The notes below the pieces were generated by a model. That model was not told the DNA's origin. It saw nothing but the letters and a program-made list of their open reading frames with translations, and did no database searches. A stretch of DNA of 13,810 nt from the NCBI GenBank assembly GCA_012271025.1, contig JAAXHF010000576.1:1-13810 (forward strand), given 5' to 3'. The position numbers were made by a program, and so were the translations under genes. Shown piece by piece: positions 1-6,327 of the stretch (positions are counted from its first letter, which is position 1; each line of letters opens with the position of its first letter). The DNA comes from Deltaproteobacteria bacterium. GTDB taxonomy: Bacteria > Desulfobacterota_B > Binatia > Bin18.

Positions 1-30
1 AGGTCGGATTAGCGGAGCGTAATCCGACCT
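1..30. repeat. REP-like palindromic element
   Basis: Two perfect 10-bp arms, AGGTCGGATT and AATCCGACCT, flank a 10-base spacer AGCGGAGCGT. The unit resembles the widespread REP/RAYT-type intergenic palindromes with a GGTCGGATT core found in many proteobacterial genomes (from memory, not searched). It sits at the window edge, so further units or a second inverted copy could lie to the left. It is not followed by a T-run, so a simple intrinsic terminator is less likely. Confidence 0.7.
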
Positions 31-134
31 ACACGGCTTCGGCTCGCGCCAAATTGAGGGCGGCACCGCGACCTACAGTCTCAGAGAGTTGTCTGCTGTA
101 TCGAAAGATGAGGATCGCCGGTCAGCGCCGGCGC

Positions 135-338
135 TCAGCGGTCCGCCTTTCGGGATTTAATTGTGACGATCTTTTTCTCGGCGTCCTGAGCGGTTTCCCA
201 GGCATCGTATTTGGTGGCACAGCACATCAGCACCTTGGCCAGGCTGGCCTTATGCTTGAGGCCGGCGTCCCGACAGGGACCGCAGGACCATAGCTCCTCT
301 TTAATATTACCGATTTCTCCACCAATCACTTGTGGCAT
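135..338 (-). CDS. Small cysteine-containing hypothetical protein (67 aa)
   Basis: I do not recognise a family. The gene is supported by a strong Shine-Dalgarno sequence (AGGGAGG, 344-350 on the minus strand), five bases before the ATG at 336-338. A GTG two codons upstream overlaps that site and is rejected as the start. The protein has C19 and C22 in a CGPC motif and an adjacent pair C39-C40, so four cysteines could bind a metal or form disulfides. The C-terminus is rich in Lys and Arg (KSRKADR). No signal peptide or membrane helix is visible. A 12-bp perfect palindrome (124-135, AGCGCCGGCGCT) overlaps the stop codon. A weak -10-like TATAAG lies at 362-367 on the minus strand. Function unknown; it could be a small metal-binding or redox protein. 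Confidence 0.6.
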   Translation of the reverse strand: MPQVIGGEIGNIKEELWSCGPCRDAGLKHKASLAKVLMCCATKYDAWETAQDAEKKIVTIKSRKADR

Positions 339-382
339 AAGCACCTCCCTTCTTTTCTTCTCTTATAGCGCAAGAGCTATTA

Positions 383-596
383 TCAGGTCCAGGGGCTGAT
401 ATCCTGGCGGGGCTGTGCAGCAAAGCGATCAAAATTCGGTCCCAAGCGAAACTGCCGCTCACAATCGCCCGGTCCCACCACGCCGACTATGCACTTCATC
501 CGTTCGTCTATGCCTGCCGTATAGGTGGCGTTGGCACAGCCAAAGCTCGTGCCGTAGAGACCGAGGCGCTCGGCATTATCGGGGAGAAAGATTTCC
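383..596 (-). pseudogene. Remnant of an alpha/beta hydrolase (nucleophile-elbow fragment)
   Basis: About 70 codons in an open frame on the minus strand encode a segment typical of alpha/beta hydrolases of the dienelactone-hydrolase/acetylxylan-esterase kind. It has RLGLYGTSFG, containing the GxSxG nucleophile elbow (G-T-S-F-G), then ATYTAGIDERMKCIVGVVGP, which resembles the helix and strand following the nucleophile in that family. The fragment ends at a stop at 383-385. It has no start codon of its own after the LLM stop, and both the N-terminal part and the His/Asp end of the catalytic triad are missing. The homologous stretch begins at the LLM gene's stop codon, as if a deletion joined the two. 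It is almost certainly non-functional. Confidence 0.6.
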
Positions 597-1673
597 TTAC
601 AGTGCGGCCAGCGTTTTCTCAGCTTGGGCATCGCCTTTTTGGAAATGGGGCAGGACATATTTGGCAAAGCGCTGCATGGATTGCAGCACCAGATCGTGGT
701 CCATCCCACCCCAGTTGAGAAAATAGATGAACTGGTCCATCTGCAAGTCTTTTTGAAAGCGTTCCAGCTTGGCAATGACTTGGTCGGGATCGCCAATCAG
801 GGTGCGCTCATTGTACAGGACATCATACGTGAGCGTTTGCATCGTCGGAGCAAACTGGGCGTAGGATTTGTACTGCTCGGATTTGATCTTTTTGGGAAAG
901 AGCGAGCCGGCCAGGTTCACATAGTTCATCACCGCCTGCTCGGCCTCGGCCTTGGCTTTGGCTGCGGTCTCTCCCACATAGGTGTGGAACAGGGCGATGA
1001 CCTCTGTGCCGCCATGGCCATGCTGGCCGAGTTTCTCTTTGTAGGCGGCAATCTGGCCCTGCGTCACTTCGATGGGCAGCGGATAGGGCACCTGGAGAAT
1101 GCTATAGCCTTTGCGCGCGGCCCAGTCATAGCTTTCGGGGCTGAGCGCGGCCGCGTACAGGGGAGGGTGCGGGGTTTGGAGGGGACGCGGCAAGATCGTG
1201 AGGTCGGTGACCTTGGTGAATTGTCCTTCAAAGCTGAGAGGGGCCTCCTGCCACGCCCGCAGAATCATCTCGACCCCTTCTTCAAGTCGCTGGCGGCCCT
1301 CGTCTTGCGACACGCCGATCCCGTCGTATTCAAACGGGAACAGACCGCGCCCAACCCCAAAGTCCAGCCGCCCACCACTCAGCACATCAACCAGGGCAAA
1401 ATCTTCCGCGGCGCGGATGGGGTTGTCGAAGGGCACGAGGCTCACCGCCGTGCCCAGGCGAATCCGTTTGGTGCGTTCGGCCATAGCCGCCAAGAGCACC
1501 TGAGGGCGAGGCAGAATGCCGCCATAGCGGGTGAAATGATGCTCAGACACCCAGGCGGAATCAAAGCCCAGCTCCTCGGCTCGCTGGGTGAGATCAAGAA
1601 AATCTGTCAGATACTGTTGGGCTGACTTGACCTCGGGCCAGTGATCGAAAATACAAAACACGCCGATTTTCAT
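597..1673 (-). CDS. LLM-class (luciferase-like) flavin-dependent oxidoreductase
   Basis: A 358-aa protein of the bacterial luciferase-like monooxygenase family, TIM-barrel enzymes that use FMNH2 or F420 to oxidise small organic substrates in the cytosol. Seen in the sequence: the N-terminal strand MKIGVFCIFDHWPE, the SAWVSEHHFTRYGG segment after the second helix (residues about 40-53), RIRLGTAVSLVPFDNPIR (about 71-88) and the LSGGRLDFGVGRGLFPFEY motif near residue 100. All are hallmark positions of the family, and the length is usual. The ATG at 1671-1673 follows a purine-rich AGGAGA. It is the second gene of a minus-strand operon, 59 bp after the VOC gene. The substrate cannot be read from sequence; hydrocarbon, alkanal and F420-linked members all look like this. 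Confidence 0.9.
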   Translation of the reverse strand: MKIGVFCIFDHWPEVKSAQQYLTDFLDLTQRAEELGFDSAWVSEHHFTRYGGILPRPQVLLAAMAERTKRIRLGTAVSLVPFDNPIRAAEDFALVDVLSGGRLDFGVGRGLFPFEYDGIGVSQDEGRQRLEEGVEMILRAWQEAPLSFEGQFTKVTDLTILPRPLQTPHPPLYAAALSPESYDWAARKGYSILQVPYPLPIEVTQGQIAAYKEKLGQHGHGGTEVIALFHTYVGETAAKAKAEAEQAVMNYVNLAGSLFPKKIKSEQYKSYAQFAPTMQTLTYDVLYNERTLIGDPDQVIAKLERFQKDLQMDQFIYFLNWGGMDHDLVLQSMQRFAKYVLPHFQKGDAQAEKTLAAL

Positions 1674-1732
1674 CCTGTCTCTCTCCTGTCCCTATGCGTA
1701 AGAATGAGGATGCAGGCTTGGCTGTCTCAAGC

Positions 1733-2263
1733 TCAGTGCTTATCCGGCGACGACAAGACCTTGACCGGATCAGCCAGCGCTCCGAGCGGCAGCTTGAAAC
1801 GATCCTCCATGCGCGCGTCATCGGCGGTGAACTCCCGGACCAGGCAGCAATACTCTAAGGAGATGCCGTTCGGATCTTTGAAGTAGATCGATTTGGCCCA
1901 GTTGTGATCGACGACATCGCTGACTTCGACACCTTTGGAGCGGAGTTCGTCGCGTTTCTGAGCCAGGGCGGCTTCATTGCCGGCCTCGAACGCAAAGTGA
2001 TAAAAGCCGCCTGGCACGCCGAGCCCGCTGTTGATGCCGGCATCGTATTCACGCGGCACGCCGGGAACGTCTCGCGCTTCCATGAAGGCCATCAGCTGGT
2101 GGTGGCCGGTATCGAAGAAGATGTGACGGATCTTTCCCCCTTCCTCTATCTCGATCGTGTCGCACACCACCGGCTCGAAACCGAGCAGGTCTTCGTAGAA
2201 CTCGCGGGTTTTGTCAAGGTCGAGCGTTGAAAGACCAATATGAGAAAATCCTCTGTTTGCCAT
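1733..2263 (-). CDS. VOC-family protein (glyoxalase / extradiol dioxygenase fold)
   Basis: A 176-aa protein with paired beta-alpha-beta-beta-beta modules of the vicinal-oxygen-chelate superfamily. Candidate metal ligands are visible: His8 in GFSHIGL near the N-terminus, a His in GGFYHFAFE that opens the second module, and the Glu of ISLEYCC near the C-terminal strand. DPNGISLEY is the classic VOC ending. An ATG at 2261-2263 preceded by AAGGAGGA with 8-base spacing sets the start. Extending the frame to 2377 would run through the promoter described at 2321-2348. It is the first gene of the operon with the LLM oxidoreductase, so the two may act on the same compound. Subfamily (glyoxalase I, ring-cleavage dioxygenase or resistance protein) is not decidable here. 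Confidence 0.88.
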   Translation of the reverse strand: MANRGFSHIGLSTLDLDKTREFYEDLLGFEPVVCDTIEIEEGGKIRHIFFDTGHHQLMAFMEARDVPGVPREYDAGINSGLGVPGGFYHFAFEAGNEAALAQKRDELRSKGVEVSDVVDHNWAKSIYFKDPNGISLEYCCLVREFTADDARMEDRFKLPLGALADPVKVLSSPDKH

Positions 2264-2320
2264 GTGTCTGTCCTCCTTGGGGTGGTGAGCAGAAATCTGT
2301 GATGCTCTCTCAGCGGCCCT

Positions 2321-2348
2321 ATAATACACCCGAGCAATCCCGTGTCCA
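2321..2348 (-). promoter_or_regulatory. Sigma70-type promoter of the VOC-LLM operon
   Basis: On the minus strand TGGACA (2343-2348) is separated by 16 bases from TATTAT (2321-2326). Each hexamer matches the consensus at 5 of 6 positions. It lies about 58 bases upstream of the VOC start codon and points at that operon. Inferred from sequence only. Confidence 0.5.
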
Positions 2349-2384
2349 CACGATCCTGCCAGGCTGGAAGCGCTCATTCGCGCC

Positions 2385-2403
2385 CTGCTGCAACTGGCAG
2401 CAG
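2385..2403. other. Perfect hairpin between two minus-strand units
   Basis: CTGCTGC and GCAGCAG form a 7-bp stem with a 5-base loop AACTG. It lies between the HDAC-family stop codon and the VOC promoter. No T-run follows on either strand, so it is not a textbook intrinsic terminator. It could slow polymerase or be chance. Confidence 0.3.
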
Positions 2404-2440
2404 CTCTGTCCTGAACGGGAGGACATCCGGCCGACCGCTG

Positions 2441-3475
2441 TCAGGATTTGTCCGCCAGCTCCCAATAGCTGCGCTGCACGGTCACGACCTGGGGCAACAG
2501 GGGCCGGCTGTCGCCCTCGGGCAGCGGCGTGTCGAGCTGCTCGCCGCCCATTTCGTCCAGGACCCGCAGGGTGGATTTTTCGAGCCCGGTGAGGTCATAG
2601 CCGCCTTCCAACAGAGCCGCGCAGCGCCCCTCGGCGTGGTCGCGGGCGATCCGCAGCAGCACCCGGGCCAGGCCGCCGAAGCCCGCCTCGGTCATCCGCA
2701 GGCCGCCCAGGGGGTCACGGACATGGGCGTCAAAACCGGCCGAAATCAGCACAAACTGGGGGTCGAACTGGCGGCAGATGGGGTCAAGAATCGTCTCGAA
2801 CAGGTGCTGGTATTCGGCGTCTCCCCAGCCGGCCGGGATGGGCAGGTTGACCGTATAGCCCGCGCCCGCACCTTGGCCGACATCCTCGGCCGCGCCGGTG
2901 CCCGGATAGTAGGGGTATTGATGGGTCGAGGCGTACAGCACGCCCGGATCGTCGTAAAAGCTGTGCTGGCTGCCGTTGCCGTGGTGCAGGTCCCAGTCCA
3001 TGAGCAGCACGCGGCTGAGGCCGAAGCGCTCGCGGAGGTACTGGGCGCCGATGGCCGCGCTGTTAAACAGGCAAAAGCCCATCGCCCGGTTGCGCTCGGC
3101 ATGATGACCGGGCGGGCGGACCAGACCAAAGCCGTTGTCCACCTCGCCGTCCATGACCGCGTCGAGGATGGCCAGCAGGCCGCCGGTGGCCAGGCGGGCG
3201 GTGTCGTAGGACAGGGCCGACACCTGGGTATCGGCGTCAAAGGCGAAGCCGGGTTGGCCGGCCGTTGCCGCCACCCGGCCGATATGGGCCGTGTCGTGAA
3301 TCAAGCCGATTTCGTCCTCGCTGGCCAGACGGGGAGATACGGAGGTCAGCCCAGGTCGCCGGTAGGACTCGACCGCCCGCAGCAGGCTGCCGATCCGGGC
3401 CGGTCGTTCCGGGTGCTGCTGACCGGGTTGGTGGTCCTGGTAGCGGGTGTCAATAACGAGACCTGTCCGAAGCAT
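2441..3475 (-). CDS. Histone deacetylase family protein (class II / acetoin-utilisation-like)
   Basis: A 344-aa arginase-fold zinc deacetylase. Bacterial members remove acetyl groups from polyamines, lysines or small amides. Visible motifs in order: HPERPARI near residue 21, RPPGHHAE (tandem His124-His125), MDWDLHHGNGSQ (zinc ligands Asp162 and His164), STHQYPYYPGTG (about 183-194), SAGFDAH (zinc ligand Asp249) and EGGYDL (catalytic Tyr293). The whole active site is intact and the length is normal. The ATG at 3473-3475 follows an AAGGGGA ribosome binding site. It is transcribed divergently from tatB. A perfect minus-strand TATAAT at 3509-3514 probably starts its message. There is no signal peptide, so it is cytosolic. 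The real substrate is unknown; acetylpolyamine and acetyl-lysine are both possible. Confidence 0.93.
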   Translation of the reverse strand: MLRTGLVIDTRYQDHQPGQQHPERPARIGSLLRAVESYRRPGLTSVSPRLASEDEIGLIHDTAHIGRVAATAGQPGFAFDADTQVSALSYDTARLATGGLLAILDAVMDGEVDNGFGLVRPPGHHAERNRAMGFCLFNSAAIGAQYLRERFGLSRVLLMDWDLHHGNGSQHSFYDDPGVLYASTHQYPYYPGTGAAEDVGQGAGAGYTVNLPIPAGWGDAEYQHLFETILDPICRQFDPQFVLISAGFDAHVRDPLGGLRMTEAGFGGLARVLLRIARDHAEGRCAALLEGGYDLTGLEKSTLRVLDEMGGEQLDTPLPEGDSRPLLPQVVTVQRSYWELADKS

Positions 3476-3508
3476 GCTGAGTCCCCTTTCGCTTGCGTCG
3501 ATTGTCCG

Positions 3509-3516
3509 ATTATACT
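3509..3516. promoter_or_regulatory. Overlapping divergent -10 elements for HDAC and tatBC
   Basis: ATTATACT carries TATAAT on the minus strand (3509-3514, 6/6 consensus, toward the HDAC gene) and TATACT on the plus strand (3511-3516, 5/6, toward tatB). Neither has a strong -35. The two promoters would compete for the same DNA, so expression of the two units is likely coupled inversely. This is inference from sequence. Confidence 0.45.
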
Positions 3517-3546
3517 AGCGTGATCCGCTAAAGCTAAGGGTGAGCG

Positions 3547-3918
3547 ATGTTCGGTATTGGTGCGCCTGAATTGATTGTGATTCTCGTGGTTGCCCTGGTC
3601 GTGCTGGGCCCGAAACGCCTGCCCGAGCTGGCCAGGGGGCTGGGCAGGACGCTGGGTGAGTTTCGACGCGCCACCAGCGGGGTGAGCGAAGAGTTGGACA
3701 ACGCCCGCGTTCTGCTCGAAGAGGAGGTCCGCCAGGCCGAACACAGTGCGCGAGCCGGGGACAGAGCGGACGCTGATGACCATCAGATCAAGAAGAGATC
3801 ATCGTCCACTTTGCCCGCTTCAACCGAACCGCGTATCGCCGCCCCTGCCCAAGCCAGCGACGCGGAGCCGCAACCGGACGCCGCGTCCCAGCCTGACAAG
3901 GAGAAGCCCGCTCAATGA
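3547..3918 (+). CDS. tatB: Twin-arginine translocase subunit TatB (TatA/B family)
   Basis: A 123-aa membrane subunit of the Tat pathway, which exports folded proteins across the inner membrane. The N-terminus [13 protein letters not shown] carries Glu8, which is characteristic of TatB, in a single transmembrane helix (about residues 5-20). The Gly-Pro hinge (G21-P22) and the [11 protein letters not shown] amphipathic helix follow. A charged coiled region and a Pro/Ala-rich tail rich in acidic and Lys residues complete the protein, which is longer than most TatA proteins. AAGGGTGA precedes the ATG. The stop codon overlaps the tatC start (ATGA), so the two are translationally coupled. No separate tatA is in the window. 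A dual TatA/TatB role is the alternative. Confidence 0.88.
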   Translation: MFGIGAPELIVILVVALVVLGPKRLPELARGLGRTLGEFRRATSGVSEELDNARVLLEEEVRQAEHSARAGDRADADDHQIKKRSSSTLPASTEPRIAAPAQASDAEPQPDAASQPDKEKPAQ

Positions 3919-4658
3919 CCCCTGACGACACCACGATGTCGCTCATGGGTCATCTGGAAGAACTCCGATCCCGCATCGTCAAGGCTCTGCTGTCCATAGC
4001 CGTGGCGTTCGTGCCGACCTATGTGTTTGCCGACTGGCTGTTCGGCTTTCTGCGCGAGCCGCTGCTGCACGCCTGTCCCGACTGTAGCCTGATCGGCACC
4101 AGTCCGACCGAAGCCTTTTTTACCAAGATCAAGGTCGCCTTCATTGCCGCCCTGTTCCTGGCCAGTCCCGGGGTGTTCTACCAGGTGTGGCGCTTTGTGG
4201 CGCCGGGTCTATACGCCCATGAAAAGCGCTATGTGTGGCCGTTTGTCGGCTTTTGTTCGTTCTTCTTTGTGCTGGGCGGCGGGTTCTGCTACACGGTCGT
4301 CCTGCCCATTGCCTACGCCTTTTTTATCGAGCAGTTCGAGAGCATCGACGTTGAGGCGACCCTGCGTATCAGCGAATACCTGAGCTTCAGCGCGCGCACC
4401 CTGCTGGCCTTTGGCGTGACCTTTCAGCTCCCGATTCTGAGTTTTTTCTTTGCCCGGATCGGCCTGCTGACCCACCGTACCCTGATCGGCGCCTTTCGCT
4501 ACGCTGTCCTGGCGATCTTTGTCCTGGCCGCAGTGCTGACCCCGCCCGACGCCGTTTCCCAGCTCCTGCTGGCCGGGCCGCTGATCCTGCTGTACGGGCT
4601 GAGTATCGGGGTGGCCTACGTGTTTGCCAGAGCGCCGGACGATAACGCCGACAGCTGA
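3915..4658 (+). CDS. tatC: Twin-arginine translocase subunit TatC
   Basis: A 247-aa polytopic inner-membrane protein that recognises twin-arginine signal peptides and docks TatB. Six hydrophobic segments are visible. Conserved features are [13 protein letters not shown] at the N-terminus, [16 protein letters not shown] with Phe94 and Glu103 (the same numbers as the essential residues of E. coli TatC), [14 protein letters not shown], and LTPPDAVSQ with Asp212 in the last periplasmic loop. Length and order are standard. It overlaps tatB by four bases in ATGA. Its stop is only two bases from the end of the convergent DUF4911-like gene. The C-terminal tail is short and acidic (DDNADS). Confidence 0.96.
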   Translation: MTPDDTTMSLMGHLEELRSRIVKALLSIAVAFVPTYVFADWLFGFLREPLLHACPDCSLIGTSPTEAFFTKIKVAFIAALFLASPGVFYQVWRFVAPGLYAHEKRYVWPFVGFCSFFFVLGGGFCYTVVLPIAYAFFIEQFESIDVEATLRISEYLSFSARTLLAFGVTFQLPILSFFFARIGLLTHRTLIGAFRYAVLAIFVLAAVLTPPDAVSQLLLAGPLILLYGLSIGVAYVFARAPDDNADS

Positions 4659-4660
4659 GC

Positions 4661-4933
4661 CTATTCCCCGCGCCGGATCTTCTCCACCAGCCAGTCGCCG
4701 TCCGCATCGTGCTCGGCCGGCGGAGGAATCTCGTACAGCTCCAACTCCTGACTGAGGGCGTGCAGGACCGCCCGCACGTGGTCGATAAAATCCGGCATGG
4801 CCAGGACCACAATCGTGGCTTTTTTGCGGTCAACCGTCCGCACAATGCCGAGGTCCTCGTACGATTCGAGGATGAACTTGATGTAGGCGATGTCCGTCCG
4901 CCGGACCCGCAGATAGATTTCGATGACGTCCAT
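4661..4933 (-). CDS. DUF4911-like small protein (90 aa)
   Basis: A 90-aa cytosolic protein beginning MDVIEIYLRVRRTDIAYIKF. The pattern of a short strand, a helix IAYIKFILESYEDLGIVRTVD, a strand ATIVVLAMPD and a helix ending LYEIPP matches small DUF4911 proteins as I remember them from Desulfobacterota-type genomes. Function is unknown; the fold looks like an ACT- or ferredoxin-like alpha/beta sandwich. The ATG at 4931-4933 has no clear ribosome binding site. The open frame continues upstream, but only this start gives a family-like N-terminus. It converges on tatC with a 2-bp gap. Family assignment is from memory and a profile search could change it. Confidence 0.7.
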   Translation of the reverse strand: MDVIEIYLRVRRTDIAYIKFILESYEDLGIVRTVDRKKATIVVLAMPDFIDHVRAVLHALSQELELYEIPPPAEHDADGDWLVEKIRRGE

Positions 4934-4968
4934 AGGAACTGGGCCTACTGTGCGGTCTGAGACCTGTA

Positions 4969-4991
4969 GGGGCAACCCCCTGTGGTTGCCC
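4969..4991. repeat. REP-like palindrome GGGGCAACC type
   Basis: GGGCAACC (4970-4977) and GGTTGCCC (4984-4991) form an 8-bp perfect stem around a 6-base loop CCCTGT, preceded by GTAG. This GTAGGGGC-type palindrome is a common dispersed intergenic repeat in many bacterial genomes (from memory). It lies between the DUF4911-like gene and the CoA-transferase promoter and has no trailing T-run. Confidence 0.6.
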
Positions 4992-5021
4992 GGGGCGGGG
5001 GACCAGCTGTGGCCTCTCAGC

Positions 5022-5050
5022 TTGACGGCCTGAGCACGGCTGACTACAGT
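5022..5050 (+). promoter_or_regulatory. Candidate promoter of the CoA-transferase pair
   Basis: TTGACG (5022-5027, 5/6 of the -35 consensus), a 17-base spacer, then TACAGT (5045-5050, 4/6 of the -10). It lies 54 bases before the first CoA-transferase ATG, downstream of the REP-like palindrome. Plausible but unproven. Confidence 0.4.
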
Positions 5051-5104
5051 TGGCGAACGCCGGTCCGTGCCGCACCGAGCGGCGGCCGGAAGAAGGAGGG
5101 TTTC

Positions 5105-6313
5105 ATGCCGGGGCTTGCACTGGAAGGCTTTAGGATTATCGAATGCGGCGACATGGTCGGCGCGTCCTATGCGGCCAAGCTGATGGCTGATATGGGCGCC
5201 GAGGTGATCAAGATTGAACCGCCCGGCGGCGACACAGCTCGCCAGCGGGGACCGTTTCCGGGCGGCACACCCCACCCCGAAAAAAGCGGTTTGTACCTGT
5301 ATCTGAACACCAATAAGCGGGGCGTGACCCTGGATATGACCGACAGCCGCGGCCGGGCGGTGTTCGACCGGCTGGTCGCCAAGGCCGACCTGCTGATCCA
5401 CAACGTCCATCCGACCCGCATGGCCGCCCAGGGTCTGGACTATGAACGTCTGGCCGGGCTGAACGCCGGGCTGGTCATGACCTCGATCACGCCCTTTGGC
5501 CTCAGCGGGCCGCGCAAGGACTATGCAGCCTACGACCTGACGACCTGGAACGCGGGCGGGCTGTGTTACCTGAACGGTGGCGGCCCAGGTAGCGAGGATT
5601 TGCCGCCGCTGCGGGTGTTTGGCCAGCAGTCGGGCTTTCAGGCCGGCATTCACGCCGCAACGGCCTCGCTGGCCGCCCTGTTCTCGCGTTTTCAGGACGG
5701 ACACGGTCAGCACATCGATTTTTCAATCCAGGAGTGTCTGATGGGCATCTCCGAGTTTGCCGGCATCATGCCGACCTATGCCGATCAGGTCGTGGTGCGT
5801 TTTACCGGCAATAAGGCCATCCGACCGCTCGACATCATGGAGTGCAAAGACGGCTGGATCTATGTCGCCTGCGTTGAGGAACACCAGTGGCAGCGCTTTG
5901 TCGATCTGATGGGCAACCCGGACTGGGCCGACGAGGAGATCTTCAAGACCCGGCTGGACCGGGCCGAGAACTGGGACGCGCTCCAGCTGTTCATGGAGCC
6001 GTGGATCAAAGAGCAGTCGGTCGATGAGCTGTACCATCTGGCCCAGTCTCGTCGCATTCCGTTTGCCCCGGTCTCGACCATGGGCGACCTGCTGAACTCC
6101 GAGCATCTGAAAGTCCGCGGCTTTTTTGCCGAAGTCGCCCATCCTGAGGCCGGTACCCATACCTACCCGACCGCCCCTCACACCATGTCCGAAACACCCT
6201 GGACGCTGCGTCGCCCGGCGCCGTGTCTGGGCCAGCATAACACCGAGGTGTATGCCGAGCTGGGCATGGCCGAGCAGGAGCTGGCGCAGCTTCAGCAGGC
6301 CGGCATTATCTAA
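5105..6313 (+). CDS. CaiB/BaiF family III CoA-transferase, catalytic Asp missing
   Basis: A 402-aa protein of the family III CoA-transferases, interlocked-ring dimers that move CoA between carboxylic acids via an aspartyl-CoA thioester. Family marks: LALEGFRIIECGDMVGASYA, MGAEVIKIEPPGGD, NKRGVTLDM, ADLLIHNV, GLSGPRKDYAAYD and DGHGQHIDFSIQE. The catalytic Asp (Asp169 in formyl-CoA transferase) normally sits 22 residues before the first Gly of the GHGQ/GRGQ motif. Here that position is Gly177, in QQSGFQAG. AGGAGG just before the ATG sets the start; the upstream GTG extension (4982) lies over the palindrome and promoter. It is followed after 14 bp by a second family member that keeps the Asp, so it probably serves as the non-catalytic partner. 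Confidence 0.9.
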   Translation: MPGLALEGFRIIECGDMVGASYAAKLMADMGAEVIKIEPPGGDTARQRGPFPGGTPHPEKSGLYLYLNTNKRGVTLDMTDSRGRAVFDRLVAKADLLIHNVHPTRMAAQGLDYERLAGLNAGLVMTSITPFGLSGPRKDYAAYDLTTWNAGGLCYLNGGGPGSEDLPPLRVFGQQSGFQAGIHAATASLAALFSRFQDGHGQHIDFSIQECLMGISEFAGIMPTYADQVVVRFTGNKAIRPLDIMECKDGWIYVACVEEHQWQRFVDLMGNPDWADEEIFKTRLDRAENWDALQLFMEPWIKEQSVDELYHLAQSRRIPFAPVSTMGDLLNSEHLKVRGFFAEVAHPEAGTHTYPTAPHTMSETPWTLRRPAPCLGQHNTEVYAELGMAEQELAQLQQAGII

Positions 6314-6327
6314 CTGGGAGACACGCC

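Noticed and set aside
124..135. 12-bp palindrome AGCGCCGGCGCT as a terminator of the small gene
   Set aside because: It has no loop, overlaps the stop codon and is not followed by a T-run.
339..382. Hairpin ATAGC-GCAAGA-GCTAT as a terminator
   Set aside because: The stem is only 5 bp and the flanking T-rich tract is on the wrong side for either strand.
624..1625. Long plus-strand open frame opposite the LLM oxidoreductase
   Set aside because: It is a shadow of the minus-strand gene, with no family-like motifs and no good ribosome binding site.
2342..3523. 393-codon plus-strand open frame opposite the HDAC-family gene
   Set aside because: High GC leaves the antisense frame open. The minus-strand protein carries every deacetylase motif and this one carries none.
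4934..5713. Upstream extension of the DUF4911-like frame
   Set aside because: It runs through the palindrome and promoter region and antisense to the first CoA-transferase; only the last 90 codons look like a protein.
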